A stretch of 32,313 nucleotides of DNA from positions 1-32,313 of IMG/VR virus record IMGVR_UViG_3300047276_000279; one strand, given 5' to 3'. Source of the stretch: a virus. Under the pieces are notes generated by a model, which searched no databases, was not told where the DNA came from, and was given only the letters and a program-made list of their open reading frames with translations. The translations under genes and the position numbers were made by a program. Positions 1-6,959 of this stretch are shown piece after piece. The first letter of the stretch is position 1; the number at the start of each line of letters is the position of its first letter.

Positions 1-86
1 GTTTTCATTGAGGGGGGGGGTGCTGGAACCATTTTTTTGAAAATCTAATAGGAAAAAAAGTTCTTGGCGGCGAATCTCCGCATTTT

Positions 87-115
87 TGCGTAGGTTAATC
101 GGGTTAATCTACGCA
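87..115. repeat. Inverted repeat with nested direct repeats
   Basis: The arms TGCGTAG (87-93) and CTACGCA (109-115) are exact inverses. Between them GGTTAATC occurs twice (93-100 and 102-109), one helical turn apart. This is typical of a protein-binding site such as an operator or an origin element. Which protein binds is unknown. Confidence 0.55.
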
Positions 116-120
116 GGACA

Positions 121-184
121 TTCCCGTTCGGGAACATAAGGCGTCAAACTTGGCGTTTTTGTGTCAAAAGTTACCGTTCGGGAA
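121..184. repeat. Paired CCGTTCGGGAA repeats, one palindromic
   Basis: CCGTTCGGGAA occurs at 124-134 and again at 174-184, 50 bp apart on centre. The first copy is extended into a palindrome with TTCCCG and CGGGAA arms (121-134). The second copy ends about 60 bp upstream of the better promoter candidate. The arrangement suggests an operator pair controlling the rightward operon; this is inference from position only. Confidence 0.45.
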
Positions 185-189
185 TGTCG

Positions 190-218
190 TGTTTTATCAA
201 TGCCCGCTTGGTTATAAT
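190..218 (+). promoter_or_regulatory. Possible weak sigma70 promoter
   Basis: A perfect -10 hexamer TATAAT lies at 213-218. At 17-bp spacing the -35 position (190-195, TGTTTT) is poor. The second CCGTTCGGGAA copy (174-184) sits just upstream, where an activator could compensate. It is less convincing than the candidate at 248-277. Confidence 0.35.
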
Positions 219-247
219 GATGTTTTGTGGGTCGTTTTCTGGCTGGG

Positions 248-277
248 TTGACCCGCCACAAATGGCGTCCCTAAAAT
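248..277 (+). promoter_or_regulatory. Probable rightward promoter
   Basis: TTGACC (248-253) and TAAAAT (272-277) each match the sigma70 consensus at five of six positions and are separated by 18 bp. The spacer contains a small palindrome, GCCA-CAAA-TGGC (256-267), that could be an operator. Transcription would start near 284 and leave a leader of about 85 nt before the first rightward gene. Confidence 0.55.
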
Positions 278-370
278 ATTGCGACCCGTTTTTTTCTGAA
301 AAAGACATTTCCCCCCTGGGGTATATTTTCCCCTTGCGTGTGAGCATTACAACGGCACGATGCGTGGCCT

Positions 371-838
371 ATGAACCACATCGCATCATTGGCCATGACG
401 CTGGCCGCTATGACTCCCGCAGATCGTGAGAAGGCCGAGATGGTCGTGCTGTCCAACTGCGTGGGGGCGGTCGAAAGCGGCCTCGACTACAAGGCCACGG
501 GTGACGGCGGCAAGGCCGTGGGTGCCTGGCAGATGCACATCGGTGCGTGGATTACGGCGAACCAATGGCGTGCGGCCAACGGGCTGGCGACCATCAAGCG
601 TGGGGACTGGAAGCACCCCGAGAACCAGCGTGCTATGGCCATCTGCTATCTGAACTGGTGCAAGGAGCAGTTGCAGAAGAACGGCATCAAGGAGCCGAGC
701 GTGGAGCAAATCTACATCGCTTACGGCTGGGGGTTCGGGAACTTCAAGGACGCTGGGTTCGACATGGAGAAGGCACCAGCCCACAAGCGTAACGCCGCCG
801 AGCGTGTGGCTAACATTTATAAGGAGATTACAAAATGA
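371..838 (+). CDS. Lysozyme-like/SLT-fold muralytic enzyme
   Basis: The 155-residue protein looks like a small phage transglycosylase or lysozyme-fold enzyme that would cut peptidoglycan. The visible signature is a helix ending in VESGLDYKAT, with E35 as the likely catalytic acid, followed by GAWQM (51-55), the counterpart of the G-x-x-Q-M/F block of soluble lytic transglycosylases. A later AYGWGFGNF segment resembles the AYNAG motif. No signal peptide or cell-wall binding domain is visible. The chosen ATG has no clear SD; an internal ATG at 440 has GAGAAGG just upstream but would cut off the leading helix. It is the first gene of the rightward unit, far from the membrane/lysis genes on the other strand. 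It is the only endolysin candidate in the window, but the assignment rests on short motifs. Confidence 0.6.
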   Translation: MNHIASLAMTLAAMTPADREKAEMVVLSNCVGAVESGLDYKATGDGGKAVGAWQMHIGAWITANQWRAANGLATIKRGDWKHPENQRAMAICYLNWCKEQLQKNGIKEPSVEQIYIAYGWGFGNFKDAGFDMEKAPAHKRNAAERVANIYKEITK

Positions 839-1128
839 TTGACGGGGACATGGACGAGCATTACACCCTGCTCTACCAACAAAACGAAGAACTTGAACTT
901 ATGCTCCAGACCCAATCAGACCAAATCGAAAAACTCCAACAGCAACTTGCCTTGGAGAAACGCAAGGTCCGTGAACTCCGCTACGCTGGCCGTAGGATGA
1001 GTGGCTTCATCGATGAGATGATTATGAACGATGTGTTCCACGATGAGGTTCTTGATGAGGCGGAAAAGGCATCGAGCCGCTGGCAGGCGGTTATGGAATT
1101 GATGTCCACCAAGCGTTCCCGCAAATGA
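835..1128 (+). CDS. Small coiled-coil protein
   Basis: The 97-residue product is not recognised. Residues about 10-50 are rich in Glu, Gln, Leu and Lys (ELELMLQTQSDQIEKLQQQL) and should form a coiled coil; the remainder looks helical. The start overlaps the preceding stop as ATGA and is preceded by a good SD (AAGGAG), one of the few clear ones here. It also overlaps the methyltransferase start by 4 nt, so translation of the three genes is probably coupled. A structural or regulatory oligomerising role is possible but unsupported. Confidence 0.7.
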   Translation: MIDGDMDEHYTLLYQQNEELELMLQTQSDQIEKLQQQLALEKRKVRELRYAGRRMSGFIDEMIMNDVFHDEVLDEAEKASSRWQAVMELMSTKRSRK

Positions 1129-1790
1129 AAGTCCTCGACCTATTCGCTGGGATGGAAGGCTGGAGCAAGTCCTTCCGAGATCGCGGGCACGAAGTGTTTT
1201 CCACGGACTTTGACCCGAAGTTCAATGTATCTTTGGTCAAGGATGTCCTTGAACTGACGCCCGACGATCTTCCGTGGCGTCCCGACATCATCGTGGCCTC
1301 GCCGCCTTGCGAATCGTTCAGCGTGATGAACATCGGCAAGAACTGGACGGGACCAGACGATGAGCATCCTCATCAGCCCAAGACGGACAGGGCCAGGCTT
1401 GGCCTGCGTATCCTTGAACGGACCATCTGGCTCATCAACGAACTCAAGCCGATGTATTTCGTCATCGAGAACCCTCGGGCCAAGATGCGGAAGATGCCCA
1501 TCATGCAAAGCCTGGAGTGCCGCACCGTGACCTATTGCCAATATGGGATGCGTTGGCAGAAGCCGACCGACCTGTTCGGTGGTTTCCCGCCCAGCCTTGT
1601 CCTGCGTCCGATGTGCGGTCGTGGTGCCCCTTGCCACGAAGCGGCTCCCCGTGGGTCGAGGACTGGCATCCAAGGCAAGCACTCGGCTGAAGATCGTGCC
1701 ATCGTGCCTTACCAACTTTCGCAGGAAATCTGCATCGCCGCCGAGATTGACTTTGCGGCGGGTCGCTCTATGACCATGAACCTCGTATGA
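1125..1790 (+). CDS. DNA cytosine-C5 methyltransferase
   Basis: The 221-residue protein would transfer a methyl group from S-adenosylmethionine to cytosine in DNA. Visible motifs are the SAM-binding motif I VLDLFAGMEGWS (residues 3-14), the catalytic PPC of SPPCESFS with C62, and ENP at 115-117, matching motif VI. A later CQYG...KPTDLFGG block is typical of short phage relatives of this family. It is shorter than stand-alone Dcm enzymes (usually above 300 residues), so the target-recognition region is small or reduced. It lies in an ATGA-overlapped chain with its neighbours. No cognate endonuclease is next to it, so protection of phage DNA from host restriction is the likeliest role. The family is fairly certain; target sequence and activity are not. 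Confidence 0.82.
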   Translation: MKVLDLFAGMEGWSKSFRDRGHEVFSTDFDPKFNVSLVKDVLELTPDDLPWRPDIIVASPPCESFSVMNIGKNWTGPDDEHPHQPKTDRARLGLRILERTIWLINELKPMYFVIENPRAKMRKMPIMQSLECRTVTYCQYGMRWQKPTDLFGGFPPSLVLRPMCGRGAPCHEAAPRGSRTGIQGKHSAEDRAIVPYQLSQEICIAAEIDFAAGRSMTMNLV

Positions 1791-2038
1791 AAAAATACAT
1801 CACAAACATCATCGCTTCGTTCATCGTAGGTTCGGCTACTGCCGCTTTCCTTGTTGGATGCTATCCAAGCGAAAACACACATTATGTCGTGACGGTCTAT
1901 TCCAACGACGGCAAGCCCTTGAAGTCATACAAGACCAGCCATACCCCTTGGACGAGACGGGTTGGCTATGGAATCACGCTTGATGACGGCAGGGATGTCT
2001 ATTTTTCGGGTAATGTCGTAATCGAGGAAGTCCGATGA
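1787..2038 (+). CDS. Small putative lipoprotein
   Basis: The 83-residue protein begins with a Lys-containing N-terminus and a hydrophobic stretch that ends in a lipobox-like FLVGC, with the Cys at about residue 25. This suggests export and lipid attachment. The mature part is short, polar and probably beta-rich (HYVVTVYSNDGKPLKSYKTS). The ATGA overlaps tie it to the methyltransferase before it and the resolvase after it. No function is recognised. Superinfection exclusion and a spanin-like role are both known for small phage lipoproteins, but nothing here decides between them. Confidence 0.6.
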   Translation: MKKYITNIIASFIVGSATAAFLVGCYPSENTHYVVTVYSNDGKPLKSYKTSHTPWTRRVGYGITLDDGRDVYFSGNVVIEEVR

Positions 2039-2466
2039 AAAACTACCTTGCAATCGACCCTGGTGCCTCTGGCGGTTGGGTTCTGAAACTTGGTGAAGAT
2101 GCCTGCACCTCTGGCGACATCACCGAACTGGTGGACTTGCATTTTCCGCTGAACACGGTGGTAGTGCTGGAGAATGTGCCGCCCTTCGTTGGTCGGGCCA
2201 TCCCGTCCTCGGCGGCGTTCAAGTTGGGCAAGTCCTGCGGTTGGCTGGAAGGCTATTTCACGGGCAAGGGCTTTGCGGTTGTTCTCGTCCGTCCCCAGGA
2301 ATGGCAAAAGACGATGGGTGTCGGCACGAAGGGCAACTCGACCACCAGCGAGTGGAAGAACAAGTTGAAGGCCGAGGCCCAACGCCGCTTCCCGCTGAAC
2401 ACGATCACGCTCAAGACGGCTGACGCTTTTTGCTTGCTTGCCCACGCACGCCAGCACAACCTGTAA
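2035..2466 (+). CDS. RuvC-like Holliday junction resolvase
   Basis: The 143-residue protein has the RNase H-fold signature of RuvC-type nucleases: AIDPGASGG near the N-terminus (D8), VVLENVPPF (E46) in the second acidic position and KTADAFCLL (D130) near the C-terminus. The GTKGNSTTSEWKNKLKAEA segment before the last motif is typical of phage members. It would cut four-way junctions or branched DNA during recombination and before packaging. The neighbouring RecT-like and exonuclease genes support a role in phage recombination. Its length is slightly below that of cellular RuvC, as is common in phages. Confidence 0.8.
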   Translation: MKNYLAIDPGASGGWVLKLGEDACTSGDITELVDLHFPLNTVVVLENVPPFVGRAIPSSAAFKLGKSCGWLEGYFTGKGFAVVLVRPQEWQKTMGVGTKGNSTTSEWKNKLKAEAQRRFPLNTITLKTADAFCLLAHARQHNL

Positions 2467-2476
2467 AACTTCCACC

Positions 2477-2698
2477 ATGTACATCACCGAAATCCCAGAC
2501 ACGAACTATGTCGTCCTGCCAGACGGCACCGTTGCCCGCAAACTCACGCCGACCTTGAAGAAGGACGGTTTCTATTGGTTCCTTCATGTGGGGACGCCCT
2601 CCAAGTTGGTCCGCTTCACGGACAAGGAAGTTTGCAATCCAGAACTGATGAAGCAGAAGATCGCCCTGCACTCCGCTGGCGAGGAAGCCGTAAAGTAA
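2477..2698 (+). CDS. Hypothetical 73-aa protein
   Basis: An open frame extends upstream, but the ATG at 2477 clears the resolvase gene and is preceded by TTCCACC, the SD-less ACC-ATG context seen at several starts in this unit. The product (MYITEIPDTNYVVLPDGTVA at the N-terminus) looks like a small beta-rich domain with several aromatic residues in the middle. I do not recognise it. Its place between the resolvase and the RecT-like gene suggests an accessory of DNA metabolism. Confidence 0.6.
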   Translation: MYITEIPDTNYVVLPDGTVARKLTPTLKKDGFYWFLHVGTPSKLVRFTDKEVCNPELMKQKIALHSAGEEAVK

Positions 2699-2705
2699 TT
2701 TCCCT

Positions 2706-3491
2706 ATGAGCCACGACACCACGCAACCAGCGGAGGACAAGAACCTCCCAGCCACCATCCAGACCAGCGAACTCGGCAACATCGCCATGTATGACCGCAT
2801 CACCGACCCGATGCAGGCCATCAAGACGCTTGGTGCCGCCATCTTCAAGTCGGGCATCTTCGGGGTGGATAAGCCCGAGATCGGGGAAGTCCTCGCCATG
2901 CAATGCCTGGCCGAGCGTAAGTCCCCGCTGGAACTCGCCCGCACCTATCACTTCATCGAGGGCAAGTTGGCCATCAAGTCCGACGCCCTGCTCGCCAAGT
3001 TCCAGATGGCTGGCGGTAGCGTGACCTGGACTACCCGCACCGACAAGTTGGTGGTTGCCACCTTCAGCAACAAGGGGTCGAGCGTTGAGATCGTAGCGGC
3101 CTTTGAGGATTACGAGAAGAAGGGCATCGTGTTTGGCAAGGACGGCAAGACGCTCAAGGACAACTGGCGTAAGTGGCCCAAGCAGATGCTGACGGCCCGA
3201 GCCATCTCGGAAGGCGTCCGCTTGGTCGCCCCCGAGTGTGCCTTCATCACGGTTGAGGAACTCGACTACGGCAACAAGGCATCGGCCATCGAGGTGGTTG
3301 CCACGCTCGACTCCATCATCCCCGAGTTCCAGCGGGAAGCCGCCGTCCGTGTGCTACGCAAAGTCGGCCACTTGACGGAAGCCCAAGGTTGGGCAGACAT
3401 CTCTAATGAGTTGGCCAACACCTTGAGCCATCCAAAGCGGTCGCAGGCTTTCGCCTCCGCCGTCAAAGCCGAATACGAATCCTCCCTCTAA
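2706..3491 (+). CDS. RecT-like ssDNA-annealing recombinase
   Basis: The 261-residue protein matches the pattern of phage RecT-type annealing proteins. It has a helical N-terminal half with the SPLELARTYHFIEGKLAIKS and ALLAKFQMAGGSVTW segments. The middle carries NWRKWPKQMLTARAISEGVR (about residues 150-170), followed by an acidic EELD. This block corresponds to the conserved core of the family in which a basic helix precedes a conserved Pro-Glu region. It would anneal complementary single strands exposed by the exonuclease encoded about 470 bp downstream. RecE/RecT pairs are classically adjacent, which strengthens both calls. The start at 2706 has no SD (TAATTTCCCT precedes it). The family call is from pattern memory and could be wrong at the subfamily level. 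Confidence 0.68.
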   Translation: MSHDTTQPAEDKNLPATIQTSELGNIAMYDRITDPMQAIKTLGAAIFKSGIFGVDKPEIGEVLAMQCLAERKSPLELARTYHFIEGKLAIKSDALLAKFQMAGGSVTWTTRTDKLVVATFSNKGSSVEIVAAFEDYEKKGIVFGKDGKTLKDNWRKWPKQMLTARAISEGVRLVAPECAFITVEELDYGNKASAIEVVATLDSIIPEFQREAAVRVLRKVGHLTEAQGWADISNELANTLSHPKRSQAFASAVKAEYESSL

Positions 3492-3492
3492 T

Positions 3493-3810
3493 ATGCCTTA
3501 CTTCGCTTACGATCAGAACAACAGCGGTGGCAACTGCGTCCACGATGATGTGGTCGCAGAACTTGTCATCATCGAAGCCGAGAACCGCAAGCAGGCCAAC
3601 AAGATTGCCGACAAAAAGGGTCTGTTCGATTACGATTATTGCGATTGCTGTGGCCCTCGTTTTAGCAATTACGATGGTGATCATCAATGCTATGCTACTG
3701 TCGATGAAGCCATCGCAGATGACTTTCGCACAGATGAGGAAATGAAATCTTATCCTTCGGTCCGAATCCATTATCTTGATGGTACGGTACGCCGACTTCA
3801 CGACCGCTAA
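3493..3810 (+). CDS. Conserved phage protein of unknown function
   Basis: The 105-residue protein begins MPYFAYDQNNSGGNCV and contains a cysteine cluster YCDCCGPRF, a pattern I associate with small uncharacterised proteins found in many phages. In those the Gln-Asn-Asn-Ser-Gly-Gly start and the CxCCG motif recur. The cysteines could bind a metal. The gene starts 1 nt after the RecT-like stop, with no SD. It lies between the annealing protein and the exonuclease, which suggests but does not prove a role in DNA metabolism. Confidence 0.7.
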   Translation: MPYFAYDQNNSGGNCVHDDVVAELVIIEAENRKQANKIADKKGLFDYDYCDCCGPRFSNYDGDHQCYATVDEAIADDFRTDEEMKSYPSVRIHYLDGTVRRLHDR

Positions 3811-3821
3811 TTTACACAACC

Positions 3822-3947
3822 ATGACCATTACCTTCGACCCCGAGAGTTTCAAGCAACTCTGCCTATTGGCATTGACCACGCTTTGCTTCGCCACCTTGC
3901 TGTCCTTTGTGATCATCAAGGTCATCACCGATTGGAAGAACAAATAA
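3822..3947 (+). CDS. 41-aa single-span membrane protein
   Basis: This short frame fills the gap between the preceding gene and the exonuclease. The product has an acidic N-terminus, one hydrophobic segment of about 20 residues (LCLLALTTLCFATLLSFVII) and a basic tail ending DWKNK, so it should cross the membrane once. The ATG has the ACC context shared with its neighbours. No function is recognised; small membrane proteins in early phage operons often interfere with host processes. Confidence 0.6.
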   Translation: MTITFDPESFKQLCLLALTTLCFATLLSFVIIKVITDWKNK

Positions 3948-3957
3948 TTTCCCTACC

Positions 3958-4740
3958 ATGAGTCATACTGACTATAATCAACTGAAGGCTCTGAACTACT
4001 CGGGTGCCAAGCAAATCCTCATCAGCCCTGCCCACTACCAGGCGTGGCTGGATGAAGTCAAGGAGGAGACGCCCGCTTTGAAGTTGGGTCGCCTCGTCCA
4101 CTTGGCTTCGCTGGAACCCGAGGAGTTCGACCGCACCGTACGGCTGATGCCCGAGTGCGACCGCCGCACCAAGGAGGGCAAGGCCATCTTTGAGGCGTTT
4201 GCCGCCACCATGAAGGCTGGCGAGGAAGCCTTGAAGAAGGACGAGATGGACGAGGTTATGGCCATCGCAGAATCGGCCCAGGCGGGCATCGAGAGCATCG
4301 CCGCTGGCCGTGACATGGTCCGCCTCAAGGAAGAAGTCGTGACGGGTAAGCACGAAGGCGTGAACATCAAGGGTCGTCCCGACCTTGTGTTGCATGGCAC
4401 CGACCGCACGATCATCGTGGACATCAAGACCACTATGGACGCCTCGCCCGAAGCCTTCGCCAAGGATGTGGCCAAGTATAAGTACCACCTCCAAGCCGCC
4501 TTCTACATGAAGATGACGGGTGCCAAGGAGTTCTACTTCGTGGCGGTCGAGAAGAAGAAGCCCTACGAGTGGGCGGTGTATTCGCTGGACGAAGCCGCCA
4601 TCGAGTCTGGCAACAAGATGATGACGAGTGCGTGCTTGACCTATCGGGAGTGTTCGCTCTACAACAACTGGCCAGGCTACTCCAAGGAACCCAAGACCAT
4701 CACCTTGCCCAAGTGGGCGTTCTTCAACGAGGAGTCCTAA
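3958..4740 (+). CDS. RecE/DUF3799-type PD-(D/E)XK exonuclease
   Basis: The 260-residue protein is a RecE-like/DUF3799 double-strand DNA exonuclease. The N-terminal YSGAKQILISPAHYQAWLDE and LKLGRLVHLASLEPEEF blocks are characteristic. The catalytic core is visible as GRPD (D142) and IIVDIKTT (D155-I-K157), the PD-(D/E)XK signature for metal-dependent cleavage. The following YKYHLQAAFYMKM helix supplies the conserved Gln/Tyr. It would chew 5' ends to give 3' tails for the RecT-like protein. An ATG with ACC directly upstream and no SD is used. The two small genes between it and the recT-like gene are an unusual interruption of an otherwise classic pair. Confidence 0.88.
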   Translation: MSHTDYNQLKALNYSGAKQILISPAHYQAWLDEVKEETPALKLGRLVHLASLEPEEFDRTVRLMPECDRRTKEGKAIFEAFAATMKAGEEALKKDEMDEVMAIAESAQAGIESIAAGRDMVRLKEEVVTGKHEGVNIKGRPDLVLHGTDRTIIVDIKTTMDASPEAFAKDVAKYKYHLQAAFYMKMTGAKEFYFVAVEKKKPYEWAVYSLDEAAIESGNKMMTSACLTYRECSLYNNWPGYSKEPKTITLPKWAFFNEES

Positions 4741-4761
4741 TTTTCCCCCAAACAAAACACC

Positions 4762-5202
4762 ATGAGCATCAAATCGTTCAACCCGAAGGCCGCAGAATCC
4801 ACGAACTGGATTTCCAAGGCTGGCACCTATGAGGTCACCGTCCGTGGCTTTGAGGCCAAATACACCAAGAACGCCGACTACTACGCCAAGTTCACCTTCG
4901 TGACGGAAGGTGGCGATGCGACCAGCGGCATCATCTACGCCAAACCCGACCGCAACGGCAATCACCTGGGCCTTGAGTCCTTCATGGCGGCTACGGCCAC
5001 CGATGAGGAGGTCAAGGAGTATGTGGACGCTGGCGAGATCAATGTGGACGAAACCTTTTTGGAGAAGGTCGCCAACCGTTCCAAGGGTCGCCGCCTCATC
5101 GTGGTCGTGACCGAGCGTGAGTATGAGAAGGACGGCCAGAAGAAGAAGTTGTACGAGGCTTCGTTCTTCCGCCGCCTGCCTAACGGTCCTGGCCCGTTCT
5201 AA
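4762..5202 (+). CDS. Probable ssDNA-binding protein
   Basis: The 146-residue protein has a beta-rich N-terminal half with alternating hydrophobic and basic or aromatic residues (YEVTVRGFEAKYTKNADYYA), resembling the DUF669/Enc34-like OB-fold proteins of phages. A helical middle and a final strand with basic residues follow. It ends in PNGPGPF; the terminal Pro-Phe recalls the protein-interaction tip of bacterial SSB, although the tail is not acidic. It lies directly after the exonuclease and before a helicase, where phages usually carry their single-strand binding protein. A terminator follows, so it may be made at a high level. Family placement is moderately sure. Confidence 0.62.
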   Translation: MSIKSFNPKAAESTNWISKAGTYEVTVRGFEAKYTKNADYYAKFTFVTEGGDATSGIIYAKPDRNGNHLGLESFMAATATDEEVKEYVDAGEINVDETFLEKVANRSKGRRLIVVVTEREYEKDGQKKKLYEASFFRRLPNGPGPF

Positions 5203-5224
5203 AGGGTTTTCCAGTCGTTGTTGC

Positions 5225-5248
5225 GGGGGGCTTCGGCCCCCCTTTTTT
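5225..5248 (+). terminator. Rho-independent terminator with UUCG loop
   Basis: Six G (5225-5230) and six C (5237-5242) close a C(TTCG)G tetraloop, followed by T6 (5243-5248). The 7-bp GC stem with an exceptionally stable UUCG loop is a textbook intrinsic terminator, 22 nt after the stop of the ssDNA-binding protein gene. It should separate the recombination block from the helicase block. I see no clear promoter between it and 5300, so read-through or antitermination may feed the downstream genes. Confidence 0.9.
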
Positions 5249-5299
5249 GTGCTTGCGTTGGATGTGGGTGGGTGTAGGTTCTTTAACGCCACCACAAAT

Positions 5300-5485
5300 A
5301 TGAACGACATTCACGATCACCTCTGGGCGTACCTCAAGGCCGTCCGAAACTCCGAAGCCATCAAGGAGTGGCTTCACTACGCCAACATCCTGCTGAAGCG
5401 GAACGGCCTGCCCACGCAGACCACGCCGCTGGACGCCCAGCGTATGCTCAAGAACATCACCAAGCACTACCTGTTCTTCGTATGA
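5300..5485 (+). CDS. Hypothetical 61-aa helical protein
   Basis: The ATG at 5300 is the first in-frame start after the terminator; a longer frame would run through the terminator and is unlikely. The product is helical, with WAYLKAVRNSEAIKEWLHYA in the N-terminal half and KNITKHYLFFV at the end. No family is recognised. The stop overlaps the helicase start as ATGA, so it may be a coupled leader gene or a small helicase partner. Confidence 0.6.
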   Translation: MNDIHDHLWAYLKAVRNSEAIKEWLHYANILLKRNGLPTQTTPLDAQRMLKNITKHYLFFV

Positions 5486-6954
5486 AACTCCGAGACTACC
5501 AGGAAGCCGCCGTCACCTCCGCCTGCACGCATTTGGCGAAGGGCGTCAACCCGTTGGTGATCGCACCCACGGGAGCAGGCAAGACCGTCATCGCTTCCGA
5601 AATCATGAGACGCTGGCAGTTGGACAACCCGACCAAGGCGTGCTTCTTCGTGGCCCACCGCAACGAACTGCTGGAGCAGGCGGAAGGCACGATGGGCAAG
5701 TTCGGCGTGCGGGGCAAGGTGCTGTCGGTGTTCCAGCGTGAGTTTGCGGACATCTCTGACGCCGACAAGCGTGACGCCTTGGTGGTGTTCGATGAGGCCC
5801 ACCACGCCGTGGCGTCCTCTTGGGCTAACTTCTCCAGCGTGTTCACGGGTCCGAAGTTGGCGGTGACCGCTACGCCCGACCGCATGGACCGCCAGAAGAT
5901 CGAGGAAGTCGGGTTCGTGCAGGCTTACGAAATCGCCATCCGCACGCTCATTGAGCAAGGCCACCTCGTCCGCCCGCTGGCCTACAAGATGCCCGTGGAA
6001 CTTTCCAACATCCTGCTGAAAGGGTATGACCATCCGCTGGAGGCTATTGCGGACTGCATCGTGGACGAGATGAAGCGTTGGGACCGCAAGAAGGCCATCG
6101 CCTTCCTGCCCGATGTGGAAACATCCGAGCGTCTGGTGTCCCTGCTGAACAAGCGTGGATGCCCTGCGTCCCATGTGGACGGCACGACCCACGACTATAT
6201 GCGGTCGTACGCCATCAACTCCTACAAGACGGGCGAGACGAAGGTGCTGTGTAATGTCAACCTGTTCACGGAAGGTTTCGATGCTCCCGAGACGGATTGC
6301 GTGGTGCTGTTGCGTCCTACGCAGTCTCGGGCGTTGTGGGTGCAGATGATCGGGCGTGGCCTGCGGACGGCGGAAGGCAAGACGGACTGCCTCATCTTGG
6401 ACCCGATGTGGATTTCGGGGGAAAACTCGTTCCAGCCTTCGGACGCCTTCACGGTGTTCCCAGGTGCCAAGGGTCGGATGGTGGAGGGTGGGCACGACCC
6501 GCTGGCCGAGGCCGAGATGCAGGACAAGTCGGCGGAACAGCGTATGCTGGAACGCATCGCCAAGGAGGAACGCCGCCAGCAGGCCAAGGAAGCCCGTGAG
6601 ATGGGGTTTGTGGACCTGTCCGTGGCTTGTGCCTGTTTTGGGTTCATCCTGCCTCCTGTGGGCAAGGACGAGCCTCTAATGACCGCTGGGCAGGAGGCCG
6701 AACTGAACCGCCACAAGGTGTACGCCAAGGGGGTAACGCAATCGCAGGCTTCTTGGATGATCGGTCGCTTGCAGGCTCGGGAGCGTCTTGGGTTGGCCAC
6801 GGTCAAGCAAGTCCGCAAGTTGCGTCAGTTCGGAATCGCCAATGCGTTGAAGTTGACGGTGACGCAGGCGAGCCAAGCGATTGGTGCCGACTGGCGGATG
6901 GCTGGCAAAAAGACCTTTACAAACCGCCCGAATGTGGCATACAAACTCAAGTAA
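5482..6954 (+). CDS. Superfamily 2 DEAH helicase
   Basis: The 490-residue protein carries the ordered motifs of an SF2 DNA/RNA helicase: Q-like LRDYQ at the N-terminus, Walker A APTGAGKT (K34), Ia VAHRNELLEQA, II DEAH (104-107), III AVTATPDR, V TEGFDAPETD and VI QMIGRGLR (288-295). The C-terminal about 150 residues contain acidic and basic helices and a final all-helical part (WMIGRLQARERLG onward). The start chosen at 5482 gives the canonical N-terminal Q-motif; the frame extends further upstream but would overlap the previous gene. It would unwind or translocate on duplex or branched DNA during replication or recombination. Its place beside the recombination genes and upstream of the primase gene fits that. 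Confidence 0.9.
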   Translation: MKLRDYQEAAVTSACTHLAKGVNPLVIAPTGAGKTVIASEIMRRWQLDNPTKACFFVAHRNELLEQAEGTMGKFGVRGKVLSVFQREFADISDADKRDALVVFDEAHHAVASSWANFSSVFTGPKLAVTATPDRMDRQKIEEVGFVQAYEIAIRTLIEQGHLVRPLAYKMPVELSNILLKGYDHPLEAIADCIVDEMKRWDRKKAIAFLPDVETSERLVSLLNKRGCPASHVDGTTHDYMRSYAINSYKTGETKVLCNVNLFTEGFDAPETDCVVLLRPTQSRALWVQMIGRGLRTAEGKTDCLILDPMWISGENSFQPSDAFTVFPGAKGRMVEGGHDPLAEAEMQDKSAEQRMLERIAKEERRQQAKEAREMGFVDLSVACACFGFILPPVGKDEPLMTAGQEAELNRHKVYAKGVTQSQASWMIGRLQARERLGLATVKQVRKLRQFGIANALKLTVTQASQAIGADWRMAGKKTFTNRPNVAYKLK

Positions 6955-6959
6955 CCACT

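Larger units (their letters stand above)
1..370. other. Left non-coding control region
   Basis: No convincing gene lies here. The stretch holds a G10 run near its start, an inverted repeat with nested direct repeats (87-115), two copies of CCGTTCGGGAA (124-134 and 174-184) and two candidate promoters pointing right into the gene that starts at 371. An open frame from 184 runs into that gene in another frame and has no family resemblance, so I do not call it. The position upstream of the whole rightward operon fits a control or origin region. Confidence 0.6.

Noticed and set aside
11-20. G10 run at the left end as a biological signal
   Set aside because: Homopolymers at contig ends are often sequencing or assembly artefacts, and nothing nearby gives it a role.
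184-429. Short plus-strand frame in the left control region
   Set aside because: It overlaps the candidate promoter and the next gene in another frame and lacks an SD or any family resemblance.
5248-5300. Promoter between the UUCG terminator and the 61-aa gene
   Set aside because: TTGCGT and TTGGAT occur, but no acceptable -10 follows, so the downstream genes probably depend on read-through or an unseen start.
3925-5310. Long open frame on the minus strand opposite the exonuclease and ssDNA-binding protein genes
   Set aside because: It is the antisense of well-supported genes, has low-complexity His/Leu/Val/Gly composition and runs through the terminator; GC-rich codon bias explains it.
5467-6495. 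Open frame on the minus strand opposite the helicase gene
   Set aside because: The helicase motifs are unambiguous; the antisense frame is His/Arg/Leu-rich with no motif.
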